A program made the position numbers and the translations under genes. Positions 38,197-47,338 of a stretch of DNA of 52,091 bases are shown here, piece after piece; the stretch's first letter is position 1; each line of letters opens with the position of its first letter. The notes under the pieces were generated by a model. That model saw only the letters and a program-made list of their open reading frames with translations. It searched no databases and was not told the origin of the DNA. The DNA comes from Pseudomonadota bacterium (lineage in GTDB: Bacteria > Pseudomonadota > Alphaproteobacteria > Sneathiellales > Sneathiellaceae), in NCBI GenBank assembly GCA_024743055.1, contig JANSXH010000020.1, positions 1 to 52,091 of the forward strand, written 5' to 3'.

Positions 38197-39996
38197 TCAA
38201 AGTGTAAGTATCTGTGTTGCCTGCTCAAGGGTGAGAGGAGCATCAGACAACAACGCCTCTGTTGCTGCCAGATCAAAAGCCTCCCCTTCCAGAGACAGAG
38301 GGTTACCATTGGTCAGCTTGTGGTCGACGACCATGCGGGAGAGCAGCAACCGGCGGGAATCCCGACCCATAGCACCCAGCTTGGCACCTTCATTGGCCAT
38401 CAGGGTCGCTGTCGTTACATGATAGAGAGCTGAGGACGCCTTGCGAGCGTGAGTCTCTCGTCCCTGCCGCGCGACTTCTTCGGCAAACTTCAGGGATTGA
38501 TCCACCAGACCTTTAAGCTGCCCCGCATATTGGCCTGGCAGGCTAGTATTTTCGTCAAGCATTGAGGTCAAGTCCTCACCGAGATTTTCATGGGCACCAA
38601 CCCGGGCGATGGCCCGTGTTGTTACATCCAGGGAATTGATATTTGACGTACCTTCCCACAGAACCCCAAGATGCGCGTCCCGAACAAGACGGGCATTCAC
38701 CCAATCTTCGATATAGCCGTTGCCGCCCCTGACTTCCATAGCGCCTGTTGCGACACGAATGTTATCCCGAGCGGTTCGATATTTCAAAAGCGGCGTCAAA
38801 ATACGAGTAAGCTTTGCCGCAGCCTCGTCCCCAGCTTCCGCCCGTTCTAGATTGTCCGCCACGTACATATACATGGAAAGCGCCTGCTCGGTCGGTACCA
38901 TCAATTTCATCAGCTGACGCCGTAAGAGCGGCTTATCTACCAGCGTTTCCCCAAATGCCTTGCGATAATTAGCAACAGTAAGGGCCTCATTTAGGCAGCG
39001 CCGCATCATCGCTGCCGCCCGGACACCATGGGATAGACGGGAGAAATTCACCTGGTCCATCATCATTTTCAGGCCACGATTGGCCTGGGCTCCGACGTCT
39101 CCAAGCGGGTAAGCAACCGCGCCTTCAAAAATGATTTCGCCAGACGCCATGGATTTCGTGCCAAGCTTTTCTTTGAGCCTGACAATCCGGTATGGATTGC
39201 GACTGCCATCTTCAAGATGACGCGGCATGGCAAATAACGCCAGGCCGCTATTTCCTTCCGGAGCGCCTTCCGGGCGTGCCAACAGCAGCGCGACATCTCC
39301 ATCCGCGCAGGAGCAGAACCATTTCTCCCCATAGAGCTTCCAGGTTCCTGTCTCGTCCTGACGGGCCTGAAGGGCAATATTTGAAACATCAGACCCTCCG
39401 GTTTTCTCCGTCATGAATTGAGCACCTTTTAGGATTTCGCTCATATCCTGACTGAACATGCGATCCAGAAGTTTTTCTTTGGTGGCGTCATCTGCATAGC
39501 GTTCGATCAACATGGCTGAGGTATCTGTCGCCGAGATCGGGCAAAGCTGGCCAAACTCAGACTGGCCAAAAATATACTGGAACACATATTTGCCGATTGG
39601 CGGTACTTTTTCGTGCCAGCCTAGAACGCCTTCGCGATGGGACATCCGGTGAAATCCAAAATCCCGAAAGGCGACTTCTTCCATTTTCCGATAGGACGGA
39701 TGGAACTCAATCCAGTCTTCGTTTCTGCCCCGAGCGTCGCGGGTATGGAGGGTCGGCAAATGCCTATCTGCCTCCCTTGACCAGTCGTCCAGTTCATTTC
39801 CGGTAACGTCGCCAAGGCGAGTGAAGTGTGGGGTCATATGGGACCGCAAATCATCCGGCATATAGCAGTAAAGAAGATCTTGCAGATTACGGTCTATTTC
39901 AAAGAAATTCATGCCATGACAATCAGGGGCGACAAAATCTGAAAGCTCTTGCGGCTCGAAAGACTGTTTTTCGTATAGAAAATTCATTTTGTGCAT
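38197..39996 (-). CDS. AidB-like acyl-CoA dehydrogenase family protein, copy 2
   Basis: A 599-residue paralogue of the downstream gene, alike along its whole length (shared blocks include RDARGRN-DWIEFHPSYR, CPIS-TDTSAML-ERY and LWEGTSNIN). It is therefore a tandem duplicate. Flavin- and substrate-region motifs are intact in both copies. The C-terminal part after the catalytic domain (from about 480, SLPGQYAGQLKGLVDQS) is a helical extension not found in short acyl-CoA dehydrogenases. It is the first gene of the pair and is divergent from a LysR regulator across a 126-bp gap. The role could be in fatty-acid catabolism or an AidB-like stress function; the sequence does not decide. Confidence 0.88.
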   Translation of the reverse strand: MHKMNFLYEKQSFEPQELSDFVAPDCHGMNFFEIDRNLQDLLYCYMPDDLRSHMTPHFTRLGDVTGNELDDWSREADRHLPTLHTRDARGRNEDWIEFHPSYRKMEEVAFRDFGFHRMSHREGVLGWHEKVPPIGKYVFQYIFGQSEFGQLCPISATDTSAMLIERYADDATKEKLLDRMFSQDMSEILKGAQFMTEKTGGSDVSNIALQARQDETGTWKLYGEKWFCSCADGDVALLLARPEGAPEGNSGLALFAMPRHLEDGSRNPYRIVRLKEKLGTKSMASGEIIFEGAVAYPLGDVGAQANRGLKMMMDQVNFSRLSHGVRAAAMMRRCLNEALTVANYRKAFGETLVDKPLLRRQLMKLMVPTEQALSMYMYVADNLERAEAGDEAAAKLTRILTPLLKYRTARDNIRVATGAMEVRGGNGYIEDWVNARLVRDAHLGVLWEGTSNINSLDVTTRAIARVGAHENLGEDLTSMLDENTSLPGQYAGQLKGLVDQSLKFAEEVARQGRETHARKASSALYHVTTATLMANEGAKLGAMGRDSRRLLLSRMVVDHKLTNGNPLSLEGEAFDLAATEALLSDAPLTLEQATQILTL

Positions 39997-40122
39997 CCCT
40001 TTTATTTGGCTGATTTCCGCGCTTTGCCAAGCCTTTATATACTGCGCCCATCAACGGTGATGGACAATCGAATATTCCGCATTATATAGTTGAAAAAAAA
40101 TCAATCAGGATGCTGAAGTAAA
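39997..40122. promoter_or_regulatory. Divergent promoter region, dehydrogenases / LysR
   Basis: A 126-bp AT-rich gap separates two divergent genes, the usual place for a LysR-family operator (T-N11-A). Several such weak matches occur and none stands out. No promoter was assigned. Confidence 0.35.
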
Positions 40123-41010
40123 ATGCTACAAATCCCCTCAACCTCTGGCTTGCGTGCTTTTGAAGCTGCCTGCCGTTATTTGAGCTTCAATCAAGCTTCG
40201 GAAGAACTGGGGGTTACTCCAGGAGCCGTCAGTCGGCAAATACAAAATCTGGAACACTATCTAGGCAAGACCTTATTTCATCGCCACCACAAACGGGTAG
40301 AACTGACGGCAGTTGGTCGGCAATATCTGGCCGAGATCACCCTCCCTTTGGAGAAAATAGCTGCAGCATCAGCGCGCTTGAGAAGTGAGAACCGGCGCAA
40401 CGCCGTATCCATCTGTGCGTATCCCACTTTCGCGATCCATTGGCTGATCCCCAGATGGTCCCAACTATATGAGCAACACCCGGATATTGACGTACAGCTA
40501 ATCACCTCACTGAACCCTGCGGACTTCGGTGGAGAGGAGTTTGATCTTTCTATTCAGGTGCTAGCGGAAGGGACCACAATCAAGGGAATGCGTGTGGATA
40601 AATTATTGGAGGTAGATACTTATCCTGTTTGCAGCCCAGAAGTGGCAAAAAAAATCCACACCCAAAAGGATCTCGCGGATATCGTACTTCTCCACGAAAG
40701 CCCAAGGCCAACAGATTGGCCCAGATGGCTGCAAGAGGCCGGGATTACAGACATCGACACAAATACCGGGCTACATTTTGAAAGTGCGAATATGGTACAG
40801 CATGCAGCCATCAACGGTCTCGGTGTTGCTATCGGCATTGATGCGCTGGTGCAGGCGGACATTGAGGCAGGTCGTCTCGTCAAACCTTTTGAATTTGTAC
40901 GGCGGTCAGGATTTCCTTTTCATATTGTCTCAGCAGCCCGCAAGGCAACTCGCCCAAAACTGGTTGCGATACGAGAATGGATGCTTGAGGCGGCCGGACA
41001 AGCAGTATAA
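40123..41010 (+). CDS. LysR-family regulator, GcvA-like
   Basis: The 295-residue protein has the N-terminal winged helix of LysR regulators. GLRAFEAACRYLSFNQASEELGVTPGAVSRQIQNLEHYLG at about residues 9-48 includes the recognition helix, and RVELTAVGRQYL follows. The effector domain from about 90 has VSICAYPTFAIHWLIPR, the (S/T)xxxFAxxWLxPR pattern typical of the GcvA/AmpR branch, and NMVQHAAINGLGVAIG. It is divergent from the dehydrogenase pair and may control it. Effector unknown. Confidence 0.92.
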   Translation: MLQIPSTSGLRAFEAACRYLSFNQASEELGVTPGAVSRQIQNLEHYLGKTLFHRHHKRVELTAVGRQYLAEITLPLEKIAAASARLRSENRRNAVSICAYPTFAIHWLIPRWSQLYEQHPDIDVQLITSLNPADFGGEEFDLSIQVLAEGTTIKGMRVDKLLEVDTYPVCSPEVAKKIHTQKDLADIVLLHESPRPTDWPRWLQEAGITDIDTNTGLHFESANMVQHAAINGLGVAIGIDALVQADIEAGRLVKPFEFVRRSGFPFHIVSAARKATRPKLVAIREWMLEAAGQAV

Positions 41011-41068
41011 AAAATAATACAATAGTATTAAATCAAGCGCTTTCCGCGAAAATACAGGAACCATACAG

Positions 41069-42553
41069 ATGACGGACTGTTTGAGAGAGGATGCCATTTT
41101 TCTTGGCACGAGCGACAATGGTGACGGGACCCCTCAATATCTCCCTCTCAAATGGGGAAATCGCCATGGGTTGGTGGCCGGTGCCACCGGAACCGGAAAG
41201 ACGGTGACGCTCCAAGTCCTCGCTGAAGGGTTTTCTGACGCTGGCGTGCCGGTATTCCTGGCGGACGCAAAGGGTGATCTGTCAGGGCTTTGCAGGCCAT
41301 CAAAAAAAGAAGGGTTTCTGGTCAAACGGGCTGAGCTGATTGGCCTAGCGGACGAATATGAAGCACATTCCTATCCGGTCACCTTCTGGGACCTGTTCGC
41401 AAAGCAAGGTCATCCGGTACGAACAACTATTTCCGAGATTGGTCCGTTGCTGCTATCGCGCATGCTGGAACTTAATGACACCCAGGAAGGTATATTGAAT
41501 ATCGCGTTCCGGGTTGCGGATGAGCAAGGCCTTCTTTTGCTGGACTTGAAAGACTTACGGGCCCTTCTCAATGTGGTGAATGAACAGCGTAAAGAAATCT
41601 CCGCGGAATATGGCAACGTGTCACCGCAATCGATTGGAGCAATCCAGCGCTCTCTGTTGCGTCTTGAAAATCAGGGCGCTGCAAAATTTTTTGGCGAGCC
41701 CGCTCTTGATCTTAATGATTTCATGCGCACCGATGAGAACGGCAAAGGGGCCATCAATGTTCTGGCCGCAGATGCCCTGATGAACTCGCCCAGGCTATAT
41801 GGTACATTCTTGCTCTGGATGCTTTCCGAATTGTTTGAGGAACTGCCAGAGGCGGGCGATTCCGACCGACCAAAGCTCGTGTTCTTTTTCGATGAAGCAC
41901 ATCTTCTATTCAATGATGCGCCGAAAGCCTTGTTGGAAAAGATAGAGCAGGTTGTCCGGTTGATCCGCTCCAAGGGAGTGGGGGTTTTCTTCATTACCCA
42001 AAGCCCGGGTGATATTCCTGATACGGTGCTCGGGCAACTTGGCAACCGCTTTCAACATGCGCTGAGGGCCTTTACGCCAAAACAGAAAAAGTCCATTCGT
42101 CTTGCTTCGCAGACTTACCGTCCTAACCCGGCCTTTGATGTTGAGGACGTGATTACGACCTTAGGGGTTGGTGAGGCCCTCATCTCTACCCTTGAGAAAA
42201 AAGGTCAGCCGTCAATCGTTCAGCGTACGATGGTCCGCCCACCCTCCTCCAAACTCGGTCCCGTCACCAAGGCAGTCCGAAAATCAGTTCTAACAGAGAG
42301 TATTCTCGGTGATATCTACGATAAAACCGTCGACAATGAATCCGCCTATGAAGTTTTGCAGAAGCGGGCCGAAAAGGCCGCCAAAGCCGCAGAAAAAGAA
42401 ACAACAAAAGCGCCTGTGAAGCGTCGGGCATCCAACCGTCAATCCGTCGGTGAAACTGCTATGAAGTCTCTGGTCCGAACAATAACATCAACTGTCGGAC
42501 GTTCCATTGCAAAGGCTTTGGTGCGCGGTATTCTAGGCGCCCTAAAACGCTGA
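41069..42553 (+). CDS. HerA-like ATPase, DUF853 family
   Basis: A 494-residue P-loop ATPase of the HerA/FtsK fold. Walker A is GATGTGKT at 38-45, Walker B is LVFFFDEAHLLF near 270, and a sensor motif IRSKGVGVFFITQSPGDIPDTVLGQLG follows, as in DUF853 helicase-like proteins. LADAKGDLSGL after the P-loop is also typical. The C-terminus is Lys/Arg/Ala-rich with a repeated Ala/Lys stretch and ends RGILGALKR. The function of the family is not well known (possible DNA translocation or pumping). No NurA nuclease or defence gene lies beside it. Confidence 0.88.
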   Translation: MTDCLREDAIFLGTSDNGDGTPQYLPLKWGNRHGLVAGATGTGKTVTLQVLAEGFSDAGVPVFLADAKGDLSGLCRPSKKEGFLVKRAELIGLADEYEAHSYPVTFWDLFAKQGHPVRTTISEIGPLLLSRMLELNDTQEGILNIAFRVADEQGLLLLDLKDLRALLNVVNEQRKEISAEYGNVSPQSIGAIQRSLLRLENQGAAKFFGEPALDLNDFMRTDENGKGAINVLAADALMNSPRLYGTFLLWMLSELFEELPEAGDSDRPKLVFFFDEAHLLFNDAPKALLEKIEQVVRLIRSKGVGVFFITQSPGDIPDTVLGQLGNRFQHALRAFTPKQKKSIRLASQTYRPNPAFDVEDVITTLGVGEALISTLEKKGQPSIVQRTMVRPPSSKLGPVTKAVRKSVLTESILGDIYDKTVDNESAYEVLQKRAEKAAKAAEKETTKAPVKRRASNRQSVGETAMKSLVRTITSTVGRSIAKALVRGILGALKR

Positions 42554-42666
42554 CTGCACCTCAACCTTGGAATTGAAGTCTTGAGGGCTCAGATCAAGCA
42601 GTATAGAAACACTAGGCAAAGTAAAAATAATAAGGACAGATTACCCCTGCGGCGATCTGAGATGTC

Positions 42667-43311
42667 ATGAAAGCTGTCATTATCCCCGTAACTCCCTTCG
42701 CTCAGAATTGTAGTTTGATCTGGTGCGAGGAAACCAACAAAGCGGCCGTTGTTGACCCGGGCGGAGATCTCGACAGAATTCTCGATGTCGCCAAAGAACA
42801 AGGCGTGGAAATCGAAAAAATCCTGATTACCCATGGCCATCTTGATCATGCCGGTGGCACCCAGGAGTTAAGAGAAAAGCTCAACGTTCCTGTCGAAGGC
42901 CCTCATGAAGCAGATAAATTCTGGATTGACCAGCTCCCGGACCAATGCGCGAAATATGGCTTCCCGCCCTCCTACGCCTTTACGCCGGACAGGTGGCTGG
43001 ATGACGAGGATACGGTCACAGTTGGCAACCAGACCTTCAATGTTGTCCATTGTCCCGGCCACACGCCGGGTCACGTCGTTTTCATCCATTCGAAAGAGCG
43101 TGTGGCCATCGTTGGGGATGTTTTATTTCAAGGCTCCATTGGACGCACAGATTTTCCCATGGGAAATCATGAAGATCTCATCCATTCCATTCGGGAAAAA
43201 CTCTGGCCGCTTGGCGATGACATTACCTTTGTGCCAGGCCATGGCAACATGTCGACTTTTGGCCGGGAACGCCAGACCAATCCGTTCGTCTCCGACATGA
43301 ATTTCGGCTAA
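42667..43311 (+). CDS. MBL-fold hydrolase, glyoxalase II-like
   Basis: A 214-residue metallo-beta-lactamase-fold protein. Metal motifs are ITHGHLDHAGG (about residue 56, the HxHxDH site), HCPGHTPGHVVF, VGDVLFQGSIGRTDFP and VPGHGNMSTFGRER. The short length and motif pattern match the YcbL / glyoxalase-II-like group of hydroxyacylglutathione hydrolases. Genuine GloB enzymes are longer. It is convergent with the dehydratase gene, 6 bp apart, and sits 113 bp after the DUF853 gene. Confidence 0.92.
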   Translation: MKAVIIPVTPFAQNCSLIWCEETNKAAVVDPGGDLDRILDVAKEQGVEIEKILITHGHLDHAGGTQELREKLNVPVEGPHEADKFWIDQLPDQCAKYGFPPSYAFTPDRWLDDEDTVTVGNQTFNVVHCPGHTPGHVVFIHSKERVAIVGDVLFQGSIGRTDFPMGNHEDLIHSIREKLWPLGDDITFVPGHGNMSTFGRERQTNPFVSDMNFG

Positions 43312-43317
43312 CCGGTT

Positions 43318-44511
43318 TTATTCAAACACCACCGGATCATCGACCATTTCCAGATGCAGGGCGTCGCCAGTAAAAGGATGGGCCCTTGCCACATCTTCAT
43401 TGAGCTCAATGCCAAGGCCCGGTTTTGTGGGCGGCAGAATATAGCCGTCCTGCCATTTGATAGGCTGTTTCAGGATCTCTCCATGAAAGTCACCCATGGT
43501 GTTGATGCTCTCCTGTATCAGGAAATTTGGCGTACAGAAGCTGAGCTGTATATCGGCCATAGCGGAAACAGGACCGCAATACATATGGGGAGCAATCTGG
43601 GCATAATAAACCTCGGCCATGCTGGCGATCTTCTTTCCTTCCAGCAAGCCGCCTACCCGCCCTAGGGCCATCTGAAGGATAGAGGCGGCACCGCTTTCCA
43701 GGACCCTATGGAACTCATATTTGGTACAAAGTCGCTCCCCGGTCGCGATCGGAATGGTGGTCTGTTTGGAGAGCTTCCCCATTTCGTTAGCGTTTTCGGG
43801 TGGCGTTGGTTCCTCAAACCAAAGAGGATCATATTTTTCGAGCCGGCGGGCAAGGCGTAATGCGCCTGAAGTCGTTAGTTGGCCATGGGTTCCGAATAAC
43901 AAATCTGCGTCATCACCAACGGCTTCTCTGACCCTTTTCACTAGCTTTTCGGATATATCCATGCGCTCAAGCGACGGTTGGCGAGGATCAAAAGCAGAAT
44001 AAGGTCCGACCGGATCAAACTTCACACCGGTAAAGCCGAGGGCCACATTCTCAGCCGCCCTCTCTGCAGCCATATCTGGATCCACATAGACATCCACTGG
44101 ATCCCCTTCTTTCGGGTAAAGATAGGTATAGGTCCGAAGCTTTTCTCGCACCTTGCCGCCCAGCAACTCATAAACCGGCTGATTGGTCTCTTTTCCGACA
44201 ATATCCCAGCAGGCCATCTCAAAAGCACTAAGGATGGCCATCATGGAACTGTCGGGCCGTTGCGTATAGCCACTTGAATAAATCCGACGCCAAAGCCGTT
44301 CGATATGAAAGGGACTCATACCCTTCACCCGCCTCTCGAACACATCCTCGATCATCTTGACGGTGACTTCCGGATGAAATGGCACAGCGTACGCTTCACC
44401 GATGCCCTCAATTCCGGTGTCTGTGGTCAGTTTGAGGAAGACCCAGAACTGACCGCCCCAATGGGGAGGGGGCGTTCCGACGGCAAAAGTTTCAAGATCC
44501 GTGATTTTCAT
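43318..44511 (-). CDS. Enolase-superfamily dehydratase (mandelate racemase / galactonate dehydratase-like)
   Basis: A 397-residue member of the mandelate racemase/muconate lactonizing group. The capping domain begins MKITDLETFAVGT; the barrel contains VKFDPVG, LWFEEPTPPEN (metal Glu), IPIATGERL (metal Glu), ILQMALGRVGGLLE and IAPHMYCGPVSA (His base). This matches the galactonate dehydratase branch. The position of the first metal Asp reads LLFGTHGQ instead of the DFHGR seen in DgoD. The frame extends to 44553, but the ATG at 44511 gives a normal N-terminus without overlapping the neighbour. It lies 25 bp after an alcohol dehydrogenase gene, suggesting a small sugar-acid or polyol operon. Substrate unknown. 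Confidence 0.85.
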   Translation of the reverse strand: MKITDLETFAVGTPPPHWGGQFWVFLKLTTDTGIEGIGEAYAVPFHPEVTVKMIEDVFERRVKGMSPFHIERLWRRIYSSGYTQRPDSSMMAILSAFEMACWDIVGKETNQPVYELLGGKVREKLRTYTYLYPKEGDPVDVYVDPDMAAERAAENVALGFTGVKFDPVGPYSAFDPRQPSLERMDISEKLVKRVREAVGDDADLLFGTHGQLTTSGALRLARRLEKYDPLWFEEPTPPENANEMGKLSKQTTIPIATGERLCTKYEFHRVLESGAASILQMALGRVGGLLEGKKIASMAEVYYAQIAPHMYCGPVSAMADIQLSFCTPNFLIQESINTMGDFHGEILKQPIKWQDGYILPPTKPGLGIELNEDVARAHPFTGDALHLEMVDDPVVFE

Positions 44512-44536
44512 TGTGTTATCCGTCCCGTCATATCCG

Positions 44537-45616
44537 CTAAAATACGATAACATTCCTCAGCGCTTTATCCGCGCGTACATCATCAATTGCCTGATTGATG
44601 TCTTCAAGGGGATACCTGCCCGTAATCAATTCATCAAGTTTGAGATGCCCGCGTTCATACAGACTTACAAGTTTCGGAATATCGATCCGCAAACGGGTCG
44701 AACCCATTTTACTTCCTAGTATCTTCTGGCCCGCCCCTGCGATATTTCCAGCTTCAACAGCGATGGTCTGTCCGGCCGGTGGCATCCCGACAATCACGAG
44801 GGTCCCGGAAGCAGATAACATATCCAAGCCCTGTTCAAAGGCTTTTGGGCTGCCAGCAGCAACGAACACATAATCGGCCCCTTTCCCCTTTGTCAGTTCT
44901 TTGATTTTTTGCTCAGTATCATTGGCGAGTGGATTGAGGGCATGGCTTGCGCCGAACTCAAGAGCCGCCTCAAGTTTTTTCTCCACCAGATCTAGAGCAA
45001 TAATCGGATGGGCATTGACCAAAGATGCGCCTTGTACGGAATTAAGGCCAACGCCTCCGCAACCAATGACGACAACAGAACTTCCGTACTCGACTTGAGC
45101 TGTGTTTACCACAGCCCCAAGGCCGGTTATGACACCACAGGACAGGAGCGCTGCAGCATCTAGCGGAACGGTATCTGGAATAACAACTATCTGCGATTGA
45201 TCAGTGACAACGGTCTCGGCAAAAGCGCCAGTTTTAAGGCCCTGACCGACTTTTTCACCGGATTGGGTTGAGAGGCGGCTGTCCGTATCAATTGGAAAGG
45301 ATGTGCCACAGATGTAGGGCTCACCATTCTCACAGTCTCCACAATGTCCACAGGATCGGAGCAATGTAACCAGCACTTTGTCGCCAACTGAGATATTGAC
45401 GACACCCTCACCAATGGCCTCCACAATTCCCGAGGCTTCATGCCCGAGCACCATAGGAAGGTTCCCACCCCACCCACCATCCATCAGGATGAGATCGGAG
45501 TGACAAATGGCACAGGCCGCAAGCTTCACCTTGACTTCCCCGGCGGCAGGATCGGCGATATCGAGATTCTCGATCTCCAACGGCTTTCCAAATTCCCGAC
45601 AAACAGCTGCTTTCAC
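44537..45616 (-). CDS. Zinc-dependent alcohol dehydrogenase (MDR, class III-like)
   Basis: A 359-residue medium-chain dehydrogenase. The catalytic zinc site is suggested by ACAICHSD and GHEASGIVE. The structural zinc cysteines lie in RSCGHCGDCENGEPYIC. The coenzyme domain has VVVIGCGGVGLNSVQGA followed by an acidic Asp in IIALDLVEKKL, which favours NAD over NADP. The family includes S-(hydroxymethyl)glutathione dehydrogenase and other alcohol dehydrogenases; which alcohol is used cannot be told. The GTG start at 45616 has AGGAGG 7-8 nt upstream. It precedes the dehydratase on the same strand. Confidence 0.92.
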   Translation of the reverse strand: MKAAVCREFGKPLEIENLDIADPAAGEVKVKLAACAICHSDLILMDGGWGGNLPMVLGHEASGIVEAIGEGVVNISVGDKVLVTLLRSCGHCGDCENGEPYICGTSFPIDTDSRLSTQSGEKVGQGLKTGAFAETVVTDQSQIVVIPDTVPLDAAALLSCGVITGLGAVVNTAQVEYGSSVVVIGCGGVGLNSVQGASLVNAHPIIALDLVEKKLEAALEFGASHALNPLANDTEQKIKELTKGKGADYVFVAAGSPKAFEQGLDMLSASGTLVIVGMPPAGQTIAVEAGNIAGAGQKILGSKMGSTRLRIDIPKLVSLYERGHLKLDELITGRYPLEDINQAIDDVRADKALRNVIVF

Positions 45617-45829
45617 CTAAGCCCTCCTGCTGTGTTTGGCCTCCTGTTAAGGGCCATCAATATCAATCCCCGTATCGTTGCCTGAACTCTCAGACAGATG
45701 CAAAGACTAATCGCAGGAATTGGCAGGCTTGTTCTAAAAAAGACAAAAAATACCTGTTTTGCGTAGCCGACAGGATTTACTCCAAACGCACAGTTTTTTA
45801 AGGAATTATGATTGTCGCGGGGTACAGGA

Positions 45830-47209
45830 CTAGATCGGCTGTTTCCAGATGATAACTTCCTCATCACGGCCGCGAATATCCTGAGCTCCGTCCTTAACGA
45901 AACCCAAATCCACCACCATTTTCTCATCCCCGATTGCGTCTACAACTTCATTGCTGATAACAGTAAAGGCATGTTGAGGTCTTGTCAGAGCTTCAAGTCG
46001 GCTGGCAACATTGACGACATCGCCCAGCACTGCATATTCCAAGCGCCTCTCAGAACCGATATCTCCCATCACCACATTGCCGTAATGGATACCAACCGAG
46101 AGCCGGATTGGTGGTTTACCGTCCTTTTGCCTTTCGTAATTCCAATCGCGCATTTTATTGCGCATGGACTGGGAACAGCGCAGGGCATTTTTTGCATCAT
46201 CCGGTGTCGTCTCCGGTGTCCCGAAGGTTGCCATAAGGCCATCGCCGAGGAATTTATCAAGCGTGCCTCCATTTTCAAATACGCAAGCCTCCATACGGGA
46301 ATGAAATTCCCGCAACACAGCAACAACCCTCTCTGGCGTCTCCTCCTCTGCCATTTTGGTGAAGCCGACGATATCGGCAAACAAAACAGCCACTGGCTGT
46401 TCTCGAACCTCGGCAAGAGGCTGATCCCGGGCAGCAAGATTTTCGACAATATTCGGCGGAAAATGGCGCGCGAGATTTGTTCGCCCCCGCGCTGCATCAG
46501 CTTGCAGAACCAGGAGCCGTGTCGCCCGCCAACCATTCATGGCAAGGATGCCGGCAACGATACAAAATACAAGAACCTCCTGCACCCGCGCTTCGAAGAC
46601 GATGTTGTTAGGGTCAATAAAGGCCAGAATATGTGGGAAGTCGCCAATAGCCGCGGTAATCTTGTCAGAAAGTTCTGCGATGCTTGACGGCTGATGAACT
46701 GCCCAAAAATAGGCGCCCAGCCATAACATGGTCGTATAGCCGGCAACCGCAAATAAAGTGCGCCAAGAATAGGCTAAGCAAGCCCCAGCGAGAAGAACAT
46801 AAAAATACGAGAAGTTTCCGAATTTGTACTGCATGGCAATGGACCAGGGCCGATCATCCAGGGGATTCGGCACCACAAGAACAACCGTCATCAATGCCAG
46901 GTCCAGAAATATCAACAGCAGTTCAGCGCGAGAATGCTCGACCCGGCCAATCTTAAGCTGAGCCCAACCGATCAGAGCGAACCCCAGAATCAGAACCTCG
47001 TAATAAATAACGGAATAATGGGGCGTCAAATATACAAGAAACACCGCAATGACAGCCAGCGACACCAATCGCGCCTTTACAGCGAGAACGAGACCTTCTC
47101 TTTTGTTCCGATCAAGGGCTTCCTCGAGAAATTTGTGGGATTGACCTTCTGTCACATCCGCACGGCGTCGAAAATTCAACAGCCTGTCGCCAAACCCAGT
47201 GTCAACCAT
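45830..47209 (-). CDS. Membrane class III nucleotidyl cyclase
   Basis: The 459 residues form a membrane part with about six helices (40-240), then a class III cyclase domain. Metal Asp residues lie in VLFADIVGFTKM and FLGDGLMATFG, and the transition-state Asn and Arg lie in VVNVASRLEA. The Lys that usually reads adenine is present in GTLDKFLGDG. The partner position, normally Asp or Thr, is Ala in EYAVLGD. The enzyme is probably an adenylate cyclase, but substrate choice is uncertain. Helical membrane domains like this often sense small signals. It lies 213 bp upstream of the alcohol dehydrogenase; nothing else was recognised in that gap. Confidence 0.9.
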   Translation of the reverse strand: MVDTGFGDRLLNFRRRADVTEGQSHKFLEEALDRNKREGLVLAVKARLVSLAVIAVFLVYLTPHYSVIYYEVLILGFALIGWAQLKIGRVEHSRAELLLIFLDLALMTVVLVVPNPLDDRPWSIAMQYKFGNFSYFYVLLAGACLAYSWRTLFAVAGYTTMLWLGAYFWAVHQPSSIAELSDKITAAIGDFPHILAFIDPNNIVFEARVQEVLVFCIVAGILAMNGWRATRLLVLQADAARGRTNLARHFPPNIVENLAARDQPLAEVREQPVAVLFADIVGFTKMAEEETPERVVAVLREFHSRMEACVFENGGTLDKFLGDGLMATFGTPETTPDDAKNALRCSQSMRNKMRDWNYERQKDGKPPIRLSVGIHYGNVVMGDIGSERRLEYAVLGDVVNVASRLEALTRPQHAFTVISNEVVDAIGDEKMVVDLGFVKDGAQDIRGRDEEVIIWKQPI

Positions 47210-47338
47210 TTACATACCCCATCTACACTGACCTGCACCTATATGTGCAGACTATAGCAACTAAGCGCCTGAAAGTTAATCAGGTTTGCGAAGCTGCCAC
47301 TTGACCGGATATGCTGCGCGATATTGATCCGGCTTGTG

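Noticed and set aside
45812..46687. Long open frame on the plus strand over the cyclase gene
   Set aside because: It is antisense to a clear class III cyclase with all catalytic motifs, shows no known domain and has the composition of a frame shadow.
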